32,998 bases of DNA, from the NCBI GenBank assembly GCA_002716065.1, contig PAZE01000007.1, positions 58,515-91,512 on the forward strand, read 5' to 3'. This document shows, piece by piece, positions 17,365 to 25,696 of the stretch. This stretch comes from Crocinitomicaceae bacterium (GTDB taxonomy: Bacteria; Bacteroidota; Bacteroidia; Flavobacteriales_D; Parvicellaceae). Position 1 is the first letter of the stretch; every line of letters begins with the position of its first letter. The notes beneath the pieces were generated by a model. That model saw only the letters and a program-made list of their open reading frames with translations, was not told the origin of the DNA and ran no database searches. The position numbers and the translations under genes are program-made.

Positions 17365-17367
17365 AAA

Positions 17368-17568
17368 TTAATTATTCAAATAATACTTTTTCTGGCTTTT
17401 GCAATACTCAATTTCGAAACCTTTTTCTCTTAATCTTGAAATCATTCTTCTTATTGTTCGTTCAGAACATTGAAAGTTCTCTGCCATTTGATGAGGGGAA
17501 GACAATGCTCCTTTTTCAATTCTTTCAAGTAAATAAACTAAGCGGTCATTATAGGTGATAAAATCCAT
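17368..17568 (-). CDS. Stand-alone HTH protein (HTH_11/DeoR-type domain)
   Basis: This 66-residue protein is little more than a winged helix-turn-helix. The helix-turn-helix spans about residues 23-50 (HQMAENFQCSERTIRRMISR, then LREKG), followed by a short wing, FEIEYCKSQKKYYLN. The family is the HTH_11 domain normally found at the N-terminus of WYL or DeoR-type regulators. No effector domain follows, and the reading frame ends cleanly. It may be a small DNA-binding protein or the remnant of a larger regulator. It is isolated, with 141 bases to the upstream gene and a palindrome at its 3' end. Confidence 0.75.
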   Translation of the reverse strand: MDFITYNDRLVYLLERIEKGALSSPHQMAENFQCSERTIRRMISRLREKGFEIEYCKSQKKYYLNN

Positions 17569-17709
17569 GGGTAGTATAATTTATCAAATAGTTACAATCT
17601 AATAACGAGAATTTACCAAAAAGTTGCCGATTTTGTAAAATAATATTTTAATTCATTAAATATTTATATCGTTATTGCTTGTAAACCAATCGATTAAGGG
17701 AATAAAATT

Positions 17710-18249
17710 TTAAAATCTATAAATCAGACCTAAAGCAGCTCTGTTTGCGCCAAATCCTAAATTTATACTTTTAAGATTAACGGCATCTTGATTATAAGAA
17801 AAAGTGCTCATTATAGCTGGAATAGCTTCCATATTAATGGAAAAGTGTTTTGAGAAATCATACTGAACACCTAAAACAATTCCTGCTCCCACATTAAAAC
17901 TTCCCCATGGGCTATCATAATTGTTAATATTAGCTCCAGTAATGAGCTCCCAACCTTTTATTAAATTAACTTTTTCAGAAATAATAATTCTTTTTTCTCT
18001 ACCAAATGCTGTACCAAATGAAAATCCAGAATTTGTTATAGTATCTATAAAATAAGTATTTAAAGAAGTAAGTCTAAACCTAGAATATTTATTCTCAGTT
18101 TTTTGTTTTTTATACATTAAATCAAAATTTCTTAAATTATTAATGCGAAGCCCTATCTCTTTATTTGAGGTTTCTGTTAAAGACTGAGCAAAAGATTGAT
18201 TTGTTAAAAACAACAAAAGAAAGGGAAAAAAATATAAATAGTATTTCAT
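17710..18249 (-). CDS. Predicted outer-membrane beta-barrel protein
   Basis: A 179-residue protein with a signal peptide (FFPFLLLFLTNQSFAQ, cut near residue 22). The mature part is strand-rich, with alternating aromatic and glycine residues such as GFSFGTAFGR, FNVGAGIVLGVQYDF and LGFGANRAALGLIYRF. It ends in YRF, the C-terminal aromatic signal used by barrel-assembly machinery. I recognise no specific family and it could be a small porin-like or OmpA-like barrel. It is monocistronic, 119 bases below the M28 peptidase stop. Confidence 0.7.
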   Translation of the reverse strand: MKYYLYFFPFLLLFLTNQSFAQSLTETSNKEIGLRINNLRNFDLMYKKQKTENKYSRFRLTSLNTYFIDTITNSGFSFGTAFGREKRIIISEKVNLIKGWELITGANINNYDSPWGSFNVGAGIVLGVQYDFSKHFSINMEAIPAIMSTFSYNQDAVNLKSINLGFGANRAALGLIYRF

Positions 18250-18368
18250 AATGGTATAGTATTAAATTAAAAACCATACTCATGACAATCTTTATGCCAA
18301 AAACAGAGCTAAAAAATCAAAAAAAAAGATAAACGACTAGAAAACAAATCAATAGCAGCTGAGAAAAA

Positions 18369-19622
18369 CTAAATCTCACTTAAAAATTCAATTAATAAGT
18401 GGTATAAATCATTGAATTCACTCATTGGCAAAGTTTCTGCCCGATCGTAAATATCATGATACGCTTTAATGCCCCCCATAGTGTAAATAAAAAACGATGG
18501 AATTCCCAACTGTGAAAACCAATAATGATCACTATTAGCCGCTCTTCCTCTAATTTTAATTTTAGGAAGGTACTTGTGCTTTTTATTAATATCCGAAAGT
18601 AATTTAAACTGCTTTTTATGTTGAGTTCCATTTACTACAGTAATGCCCTCATCTCCAGTGCCCATGATATCTAGATTAAGAACAAACTTAATATCCTGCA
18701 AAGGAAACAACGGGTTTTCAACGTAATATTTAGAACCTAAAATCCCAGCCTCCTCAGCACCAAAAGCCATAAACACCAAATTGTATTTTGGTGATTTATC
18801 AGAAAAATAATTGGCTAAACTAAGCAACATGGCTACTCCACTAGCATTGTCATTAGCGCCAGGGAAAATAGCTTCCCCCATCATCCCCAAATGATCGTAA
18901 TGTGCTGAAACAATAATTGATTTTTTTTTTGCGCCTGAAACCTTTCCAATAACATTATGCGTTATGACATCTCCTAAAAAAACATTCTCTATATCCATGT
19001 AAATAGAATCCGCACCCCAAATAAGTGAATCACTCATTTCTAAAACAGGAAATTCTGCAACTTCTCTAGATACGGACCAAGTAAATTTTGAATTGTTAAT
19101 CCAAACAATAGGACAAATCATTGAAAGGCCTATTCTTAACTCATGAAATATAGATAACGTATCTGGATTCTGAGTGTTTACTGAATTTAGAACTAATACC
19201 TTGCCTTTAAAGTTATTTATTTTGGACAATGAAACCTCATCTAAAAAAGCGCCAACATTTCCTGCATTAACTTTAATTAAACTAAATTTCCCTTTAGCAC
19301 TACCAGAAGATGGATCCAAGATAAAATCAACTCCTTCTACTAATGGTTTCCCGTCAATAGAAACAGCTAAGTCATTAGGGAAAGTATTTGCTTTAATTTT
19401 AAAAGGCTGTAGATAGGTACCTTTTTTAAATTGATCTAATTGGATAGACTTATAAAATTCTTGAATGTATTTTGCCGCTTTAACATGTCCAAACTTAACA
19501 TATCCTCTTCCATACATTTGATCAGAACAAAGATCATTTAGAATTTCTCTTGAGAGGTCATTTTGAGAAATACAACTACCAGCAAAAAGGAAAAAGACAA
19601 TGATAAATCTGAAAAAAATCAT
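18369..19622 (-). CDS. M28-family zinc metallopeptidase, exported
   Basis: An exported aminopeptidase-like enzyme that would trim peptides outside the cytoplasm. The 417-residue protein starts with a hydrophobic signal; AGSC at 14-17 could be an imperfect lipobox. The expected two-zinc ligands are all present: H241 (SAHYDHLG), D258 (PGANDNASG), E290/E291 (GAEEAG), D318 (NLDIMG) and H389 (AYHDIYD). Residues 60-220 are the usual inserted apical/PA-like region. Its ATG overlaps the stop of the upstream gene (ATGA), so the two are translated together. Confidence 0.9.
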   Translation of the reverse strand: MIFFRFIIVFFLFAGSCISQNDLSREILNDLCSDQMYGRGYVKFGHVKAAKYIQEFYKSIQLDQFKKGTYLQPFKIKANTFPNDLAVSIDGKPLVEGVDFILDPSSGSAKGKFSLIKVNAGNVGAFLDEVSLSKINNFKGKVLVLNSVNTQNPDTLSIFHELRIGLSMICPIVWINNSKFTWSVSREVAEFPVLEMSDSLIWGADSIYMDIENVFLGDVITHNVIGKVSGAKKKSIIVSAHYDHLGMMGEAIFPGANDNASGVAMLLSLANYFSDKSPKYNLVFMAFGAEEAGILGSKYYVENPLFPLQDIKFVLNLDIMGTGDEGITVVNGTQHKKQFKLLSDINKKHKYLPKIKIRGRAANSDHYWFSQLGIPSFFIYTMGGIKAYHDIYDRAETLPMSEFNDLYHLLIEFLSEI

Positions 19623-20290
19623 ATGTATCTTCTTTCAATTAGCTTAATAAACTTTTTCTCGACAGAGCCCTTAAGTTTCCATCCAAATTCTTTTAAAAGC
19701 TTATTATTTATATGAGCAGTAGCTTCGTCAAAAGACTGCATAGAATTTAACACTTCTAATTGTTGCTTATATACTTTAGAATCACCAGCAAACAGCTCTT
19801 CAATAAAAAGAAACTTTTCATTTAAGCCTATAGCAGAAAACAAATCCGCTATAGGTTGTTTGCTCAATTTATCAGCTAAAGAGGATGATTCTTTTTGAGC
19901 AAAACGATCATTTATTGATTCTCCAAAAGTAGGTTTTTTTGCCTCCTCTTTTAAAGGAATTTCTTTTTCATTAGACTCTAACACTTCATCAATTGACTCT
20001 TCTAAATCAATTTGTTTTACAGGATCTTCTTTCGACTCAACTTGGCCAAATTGAATTGAAATAGAAGAGGTCTTCTTTTTTTCTTTTTTTGAATTTGAAG
20101 ATTCAGAAGACTTTAACTCTTTTTCTGCAGATAAATATTGAATTACTGCCAATCGCTCATGCAAAGAACGCGCATCATCAAGTAACAATTCTACCTGAAG
20201 AGGGTTTAACTTTCCTTGTTCCATTTTTTTTACCCCATCAGAAAGGGCTGATATTAACGCATATAAATTTTTATAATGGGATGAACTCAT
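19619..20290 (-). CDS. Conserved hypothetical protein with charged linker, coupled to M28 peptidase
   Basis: I do not recognise a named family. The N-terminus (MSSSHYKNLYALISALSDGV, then KKMEQGKLNPLQVELLLDDARSL read as separate pieces) is helical. A Ser/Lys/Glu-rich low-complexity stretch fills about residues 75-145. The C-terminal segment, with IADLFSAIGLNEKFLFIEEL, looks like a conserved Bacteroidetes domain of unknown function. There is no signal peptide, so it is cytoplasmic although coupled to an exported peptidase. I chose ATG 20290 (223 residues); a TTG at 20308 would add six residues but lies close to the promoter. Confidence 0.75.
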   Translation of the reverse strand: MSSSHYKNLYALISALSDGVKKMEQGKLNPLQVELLLDDARSLHERLAVIQYLSAEKELKSSESSNSKKEKKKTSSISIQFGQVESKEDPVKQIDLEESIDEVLESNEKEIPLKEEAKKPTFGESINDRFAQKESSSLADKLSKQPIADLFSAIGLNEKFLFIEELFAGDSKVYKQQLEVLNSMQSFDEATAHINNKLLKEFGWKLKGSVEKKFIKLIERRYI

Positions 20291-20299
20291 ATAATTAGG

Positions 20300-20327
20300 T
20301 TTGTACAAGCAAATTTCAATAAATTTG
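20300..20327 (+). promoter_or_regulatory. Promoter of the tdk operon
   Basis: TTTG (20300-20303) and TAAATTTG (20320-20327), 16 bases apart, match the -33/-7 Bacteroidetes pattern with slightly short spacing. The -7 box covers the alternative GTG at 20327, so that codon would not be in the mRNA. Within it, CAAATTT (20313-20319) and AAATTTG (20321-20327 region) form an inverted repeat between the divergent genes. Confidence 0.5.
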
Positions 20328-20386
20328 TGGTAATTGAATACATTTCATGTCAATTTTATCAACATTACTACGAATTTGAGAAAGAT

Positions 20387-20980
20387 ATGTTTCTAGAACA
20401 AAAAGGCAACAAAAAAAATAGAAAAGGATGGATTGAAGTTGTTTGTGGCTCAATGTTTTCTGGGAAAACCGAAGAGCTAATAAGAAGGTTAAGAAGAGCT
20501 CAATATGCCAACCAAAAAGTACTGATTTTTAAACCAACTGTAGATTCAAGATACGACAAGGAGAATGTTGTAAGTCACAATAAAAATGCCATTGAATCAA
20601 AAGCTGTAGGTAGCTCAAAAGACATTCTAATTCATGCCAGCAACTGCGATGTAATTGGAGTGGATGAAGCTCAGTTTTTTGACGCTAATTTAACCAAAGT
20701 ATGTACGGAACTTGCAAATAACGGTATTCGAGTAATTGTTGCTGGATTAGACATGGACTTTTTAGGTAAGCCTTTTGGTCCTATTCCCCATCTTATGGCC
20801 GTTGCTGAATTTGTAAGCAAGGTACACGCAATTTGTTTAGGATGCGGAGACCTCGCTCAATTCTCTCATAGAAAATCTAAAGAAGATAACCTTGTTCTTC
20901 TTGGCGAAACTCAAGAATATGAGCCACTATGTAGAAAATGTTTTCAACAAGCTTTAAAAGATGATGCTAAACACCATTAA
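20387..20980 (+). CDS. tdk: Thymidine kinase
   Basis: Thymidine kinase (type II) salvages thymidine to dTMP. From ATG 20387 the protein is 197 residues, the normal length, and begins MFLEQKG, close to the usual Bacteroidetes start. It has the Walker A segment GSMFSGKTEE at 21-30, the catalytic VIGVDEAQFF near residue 90, the lasso-region GLDMDFLGKPFGP, and zinc-binding pairs CLGC and CRKC. A GTG at 20327 would add 20 residues without family support and overlaps the -7 promoter box. The gene overlaps murF-alr by 20 bases. Confidence 0.96.
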   Translation: MFLEQKGNKKNRKGWIEVVCGSMFSGKTEELIRRLRRAQYANQKVLIFKPTVDSRYDKENVVSHNKNAIESKAVGSSKDILIHASNCDVIGVDEAQFFDANLTKVCTELANNGIRVIVAGLDMDFLGKPFGPIPHLMAVAEFVSKVHAICLGCGDLAQFSHRKSKEDNLVLLGETQEYEPLCRKCFQQALKDDAKHH

Positions 20981-23369
20981 ATTATCAACCATATGCAAAT
21001 TAGTAGATGGTAGGTTTGTTGGTGATTCAAGTGCTACAATTAATAGCGTTTCTATTGACAGTAGAAATCATTTTTTCAATGACAAAACATTATTTATAGC
21101 ACTTAAAAGCAAAAAAAGAGACGGCCACGACTATATTTTGGAAGCCTACAACAAAGGAGCGCGATGCTTTCTAGTTGAAAAAAGCCCTTTAAACACCTAT
21201 GCTGATGCCAACTTTATTATTGTCAAAGATTCTCTTTCAGCCCTTCAACAGTGGGCAAAAAAACACAGGTCTAAATTTAAAAACCCAGTAATTGCGATTA
21301 CTGGAAGTAATGGAAAAACAATTGTAAAAGAATGGCTTTATCACTTTTTAAAGGATAAGTACAATATTTCAAGAAGCCCCAAGAGCTATAATTCTCAAAT
21401 TGGAGTTGCTTTATCAATTTTAATGCTAAATAAAAAACATGATTTAGCAATAATTGAAGCAGGCATTTCTAAACCCGGTGAAATGGCTAAACTAAAAGAT
21501 ATCATTCAGCCGACTCATTCCATTCTTACCACAATTGGAAATGCACACATTGAAAATTTTAAAAATAAAAACCAGCTAATTAAAGAAAAGCTAATCCTAT
21601 TTAAGGATAGTAAAAACTTCTTTTCTGCCAAGTTTTTTAATGACCCCACATATTTAATAGAAAAATCACAAGATTCAATTGAAATTTTTAGCACTTGCAA
21701 AACAGCCACTAATCAAATTATAAAGTACAGTTGGAAGAATCAGAACTACTCTTTTTCAATTCCTCAAAAAGACCGTTCATCGCTCCAGAACGCAAGTACT
21801 TGTGTTAATTTTTTGCTTGATTTTGGATACTCACCAAAAGAATTAGCCTCTCTTAGCAGTAATTTACCTTCAGTTGCTCTTCGACTGGAAAAAAGAAAAG
21901 GAATCAACAACAGCATTATTATTGACGACACTTACAATTCCGATATTAAGTCTATAGAAATTGCCCTAGACTTTCTTATTAATGAAAAGGAGGATCGAGA
22001 AACAATTGTTGTTTTATCTGACATAACTGTTGACAACTCCAATTTAAAGCAAGTTCATGCAAAAATTTCTTCCTTAATAAATCAACTTAGTAACAACCAA
22101 TTTATAGGAATTGGCAATACATTAAAAAAGCATTCAAGCTTATTTAAAAATGGCTTGTTTTTTAAGACAACTCAAGAATTTATTGCCGATCTAACCAACT
22201 TCGATTTAACCAATAAGGTTATTTTGTTAAAAGGAGCAAGAAATTTTAAGTTTGAAAAAATTGCTGCTGAAATAGAAGAAAAATCTCATGAAACTGTTCT
22301 TTCAATAGACTTCCAAAAGTTAACTGAAAATTTGTCTTTTTATCGAAATTCAATTTCTGAAAACACAAAACTTCTGTGTATGATTAAAGCTGCTGGATAT
22401 GGAAGTGGCAGTATTGAAATCGGAAAAAAACTTGCTCATGCTAAGGTAGATTACTTAGGGGTTGCCTACACAGATGAAGGAGTGGAACTTAGAAAAAACA
22501 ATATTGATTTGCCTATTCTAATTATGAATGCAGAAGAAAAATCATTTAACAACATTATTAAAAACAATCTAACTCCTTCGATCTATAGTTTAGAGCAGCT
22601 AGACAATTTTATTAGAACACTTATTGATCATTCTATTTTTGGCTATCCTATTCATTTAAAATTTGACACTGGAATGAATCGTTTAGGGTTTAAAGAAAAT
22701 GAAATTAGTCCCCTATGCTCATTGATAGCAAATCAACCCGAAATTCGTGTTGAAGGCATTTTTAGCCATTTATCCAGCAGCGACAATCCTGATGATGACC
22801 ATTTTTCTGATGCTCAATTTAATCTCTTTGAAAAAATTTCAGACCAAATAGAAAAAAATATTGGTTATAAAACTATCAAGCACATGCTGAACTCTTCTGG
22901 AATAGAACGCTTTCCCAAAAAAAGCTACAACATGGTGCGCCTTGGACTTGGTTTGTACGGAATTTCCTCCAATAAAAGTATTTCTCCTATTGTTTCTCTA
23001 ACCACCAAAATATGCCAAATTAAGACAGTAAATAAAGGGGAAACTATTGGCTATGGCAGAAATACTAAAGCAAATAAAAATACGTTGATTGGAATTATAC
23101 CTATTGGCTATGCCGATGGCTTTTCAAGAGCATTTAGCAATGGGAAAGGATCAGTGATTGTAAATGGTAAAAAAGCATTTGTAATTGGTAACGTTTGCAT
23201 GGATATGACCATGATTAATTTAAACGGGGTAAGTGCACAAGTTGGAGATACAGTCGAAATTTTTGGCCAACAGCAAGCCATAACCCACTTAGCCAATACA
23301 ATTGATACCATTCCATACGAAATACTAACTTCTATTTCTGAAAGAGTAACAAGAATATATAAAGAATAA
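20961..23369 (+). CDS. murF-alr: Bifunctional MurF ligase / alanine racemase
   Basis: An 802-residue fusion making and using D-alanine for peptidoglycan. Residues 1-440 are MurF, which adds D-Ala-D-Ala to UDP-MurNAc-tripeptide, with ATP-binding AITGSNGKT at 112-120 and EAGISKPGEM near 166. Residues 445-802 are a PLP-dependent alanine racemase, with PLP lysine K476 in MIKAAGYG, the LKFDTGMNRLG motif, VRLGLGLYGI, the catalytic-tyrosine segment GETIGYGRN and PIGYADGFSR. The MurF-Alr fusion is known from Bacteroidetes. The start codon lies within the end of tdk. DUF2490 follows after four bases. Confidence 0.96.
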   Translation: MMLNTIKLSTICKLVDGRFVGDSSATINSVSIDSRNHFFNDKTLFIALKSKKRDGHDYILEAYNKGARCFLVEKSPLNTYADANFIIVKDSLSALQQWAKKHRSKFKNPVIAITGSNGKTIVKEWLYHFLKDKYNISRSPKSYNSQIGVALSILMLNKKHDLAIIEAGISKPGEMAKLKDIIQPTHSILTTIGNAHIENFKNKNQLIKEKLILFKDSKNFFSAKFFNDPTYLIEKSQDSIEIFSTCKTATNQIIKYSWKNQNYSFSIPQKDRSSLQNASTCVNFLLDFGYSPKELASLSSNLPSVALRLEKRKGINNSIIIDDTYNSDIKSIEIALDFLINEKEDRETIVVLSDITVDNSNLKQVHAKISSLINQLSNNQFIGIGNTLKKHSSLFKNGLFFKTTQEFIADLTNFDLTNKVILLKGARNFKFEKIAAEIEEKSHETVLSIDFQKLTENLSFYRNSISENTKLLCMIKAAGYGSGSIEIGKKLAHAKVDYLGVAYTDEGVELRKNNIDLPILIMNAEEKSFNNIIKNNLTPSIYSLEQLDNFIRTLIDHSIFGYPIHLKFDTGMNRLGFKENEISPLCSLIANQPEIRVEGIFSHLSSSDNPDDDHFSDAQFNLFEKISDQIEKNIGYKTIKHMLNSSGIERFPKKSYNMVRLGLGLYGISSNKSISPIVSLTTKICQIKTVNKGETIGYGRNTKANKNTLIGIIPIGYADGFSRAFSNGKGSVIVNGKKAFVIGNVCMDMTMINLNGVSAQVGDTVEIFGQQQAITHLANTIDTIPYEILTSISERVTRIYKE

Positions 23370-23373
23370 AATC

Positions 23374-24063
23374 ATGAAAAAAACACTATTCCTTTTTCTA
23401 CTAACCCTGAATTCTACAGTATTTTACTCCCAAATAGACCAGGACAAAATTGGAGCTTGGTACATGTACTTTTACAACACCTCCTTTAAAGAATCCTGCT
23501 GGGGAGTTCAAGGAGATATTCAATATCGAAATTGGAATACATTTGGTGATTTAGAACAATTACTAATAAGGTCTGGAATTACCTATCAGCCTAAAAATGA
23601 GAAAATTAAATTTACTTTAGGCTATGGTAATATAACAACCGGTGATTATGGAACAAGCTCATCAACGGTAAATGAAAGCAGAATATATCAAGAAGCTTTG
23701 TTCCCTTCAAAATTTGGAAACCGTTTTTACCTCACGCACAGATTTCGATTCGAACAAAGATTCAATGAAAATCAGAACTTAAGAACAAGATATAGATACA
23801 ATCTATTTTTGAATATTCCCATTAACAATACTGAAATGGTAAAAAATACGCTTTATGTTGCCTTATACAATGAGTTATTTATTAATGGTCAACGTAAAAT
23901 AGATTATACTAGGCAAGTAGAAATTTTTGACAGAAATAGAACTTACTTAGCACTAGGATATCACCTAAGTAACACACTCAAAGTACAATTAGGAGTTATG
24001 AAGCAAGCTACCAACAATTGGGTTAAAAATCAATATCAAGTTAGCTTACACCATAAAATCTAA
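23374..24063 (+). CDS. DUF2490 family protein, predicted outer-membrane barrel
   Basis: A 229-residue exported protein: the signal peptide TLFLFLLTLNSTVFYSQ ends near residue 20. The mature region is strand-rich and full of aromatics, with the DUF2490 pattern GAWYMYFYNTSF, GVQGDIQYRNWN, FYLTHRFRFEQRF and LRTRYRYNL. The function of DUF2490 is not established; an outer-membrane beta-barrel is likely. It begins four bases after murF-alr, so it is the third gene of the tdk operon. Confidence 0.88.
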   Translation: MKKTLFLFLLTLNSTVFYSQIDQDKIGAWYMYFYNTSFKESCWGVQGDIQYRNWNTFGDLEQLLIRSGITYQPKNEKIKFTLGYGNITTGDYGTSSSTVNESRIYQEALFPSKFGNRFYLTHRFRFEQRFNENQNLRTRYRYNLFLNIPINNTEMVKNTLYVALYNELFINGQRKIDYTRQVEIFDRNRTYLALGYHLSNTLKVQLGVMKQATNNWVKNQYQVSLHHKI

Positions 24064-24142
24064 ATCCTGTTCACACAGTAAAAAACTTTATTTTTTCTTT
24101 TCCTACTGATGTTTCTATCTTTAGCCTTATTCAAGTAGCATA

Positions 24143-25627
24143 ATGCAAAAAAAATTCATTTCTAATCTTGCTTTAGTTTTACTATTGAATTTACTGATCA
24201 AACCTTTTTATATTTTAGGAATTGATGCTGAAATTCTAAAACAAGTAGAACTAACTTCACCTGGAAGTTATGGAATGTATTTTAGCATATTAGGGTTAAC
24301 ATTTATAGGAAATATTTTTTTAGATCTCGGGATAATTAACTTTAATACCAGAAACATTGCCCAACATCAGCAATTGCTTTCTAAACATTTTTCGGGGATT
24401 TTTACACTTCGACTTTTTTTAGCTGTACTGTATCTTATTCTTTTGTTTGGAATTGGTTTATCAATTGGATACACCAATTTTCAACTAAAACTTTTGGCTG
24501 TTTTAGGGTTCAACCAAGTTCTTGTTGCTTTTACTCAATATTTTAGGTCTAATCTCGCTGGGCTACTTCGATTTAAAGAAGATAGTATTCTTTCTGTTTT
24601 AGATCGACTATTGTTAATTATACTATGTAGCTGTTTACTTTGGGGAGGATTTACCAATACTGCATTTAAAATAGAATGGTTTATTTATGCCCAAACACTT
24701 GCTTACGGACTATCTGCGCTACTAGGATTTCTTTTAGTTCTACGGCAAACCAGAAAATTTTTATTTAAATGGGAGTTAGCTTTTTCTATAGTGATTTTAA
24801 AAAAAAGCTTTCCGTTTGCATTGCTTATTTTTTTAATGGCCATTTACTATTATTCAGATGCAGTAATGCTTGAGAGAATTCATCCAAATGGGGCAATTGA
24901 GGCTGCGTCATATGCAAGAGGGTATCGCTTTTTTATGGCCGCAAATATGATTGGGTATATTTTTGCTGGACTATTGCTTCCAATTTTCAGTAAGCTAATT
25001 CAGCAAAATGAAAACATCAACTCTATTTTAATACTCTCATTAAAATTATTATTTGGAATCTCTGTTATAATCGGGTTAACTGGTTTCTGTTTTAAACAGG
25101 AGATAATTCAATGGAGATACCATATTAATGCTGTTGAATTAAAACATGCAGCCAATGCATTTGGCTATTTAATGCTCTCTTTTATTGCCATTTCAATTAC
25201 CTACATATTTGGAACTCTACTTACAGCTAAAGGAGCACTAAAACAATTGAACATAATGGCTTTATTTGGAGTGGGAATTAATATTGGACTCAACTGTCTT
25301 ATGATTCCCTTATCTGGGTCAGAAGGTGCTGCTCTTGCAAGTTTAATTACTCAAATTATAACGGCTGCTAGTCAAGTATTTATTGCTGTAAAAATATTCA
25401 ACCTTAAAACCAACAAAAAAACACTCCTGTCAATCGGTTTATTTATTACTTTATCCGTTCTATGCATTTATCTAAACCCATTAATTCAATTGGATTGGAT
25501 ATTTACACTACTTATTACTCTTTCAACCTTGATTATAATTGCTTTTTGCACAGGATTATTTAGCGTAAATTCTCTTATTGAAATCATTAATGAAAAAAAC
25601 AAATCGGAAAAGCCCAACAATACTTAA
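24143..25627 (+). CDS. Polysaccharide flippase, Wzx/MATE-like
   Basis: An integral membrane protein of 494 residues with about 12-14 hydrophobic helices spread over its full length. The pattern, including ALVLLLNLLIKPFYILGID at the start, repeated GLGI/GNIFLDLGI helices and the late GVGINIGLNCLMIPLSGSEG segment, fits the oligosaccharide flippase (Wzx-type) branch of the MOP superfamily. That branch moves lipid-linked sugar units across the inner membrane. It is followed by Wzz- and ligase-like genes, which supports a surface polysaccharide role. No glycosyltransferase is adjacent. Confidence 0.87.
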   Translation: MQKKFISNLALVLLLNLLIKPFYILGIDAEILKQVELTSPGSYGMYFSILGLTFIGNIFLDLGIINFNTRNIAQHQQLLSKHFSGIFTLRLFLAVLYLILLFGIGLSIGYTNFQLKLLAVLGFNQVLVAFTQYFRSNLAGLLRFKEDSILSVLDRLLLIILCSCLLWGGFTNTAFKIEWFIYAQTLAYGLSALLGFLLVLRQTRKFLFKWELAFSIVILKKSFPFALLIFLMAIYYYSDAVMLERIHPNGAIEAASYARGYRFFMAANMIGYIFAGLLLPIFSKLIQQNENINSILILSLKLLFGISVIIGLTGFCFKQEIIQWRYHINAVELKHAANAFGYLMLSFIAISITYIFGTLLTAKGALKQLNIMALFGVGINIGLNCLMIPLSGSEGAALASLITQIITAASQVFIAVKIFNLKTNKKTLLSIGLFITLSVLCIYLNPLIQLDWIFTLLITLSTLIIIAFCTGLFSVNSLIEIINEKNKSEKPNNT

Positions 25628-25631
25628 CTTA

Positions 25632-25663
25632 TTTGTTCTGTTAACAAGTATGAGTTACTTTTA
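25632..25663 (+). promoter_or_regulatory. Promoter of the Wzz-like gene
   Basis: TTTG (25632-25635) and TACTTTTA (25656-25663) are separated by 20 bases, matching the Bacteroidetes -33/-7 arrangement with seven of eight -7 positions. It lies in the gap after the flippase stop and 33 bases before the Wzz-like ATG. Confidence 0.5.
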
Positions 25664-25696
25664 CGTACTAATTTTTCAACTAGTAAACTTTATATA

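Noticed and set aside
17161-17367. Possible small RNA in the 207-base gap
   Set aside because: There is a hairpin at each end, but no promoter box or conserved fold could be shown between them.
17642-17666. AT-only inverted repeat between the outer-membrane gene and the HTH gene
   Set aside because: Pairing needs bulges and is entirely A/T; it is expected by chance in this base composition.
20327-20386. N-terminal extension of thymidine kinase from GTG 20327
   Set aside because: It overlaps a consensus -7 box, and family members begin at the MFLE methionine at 20387.
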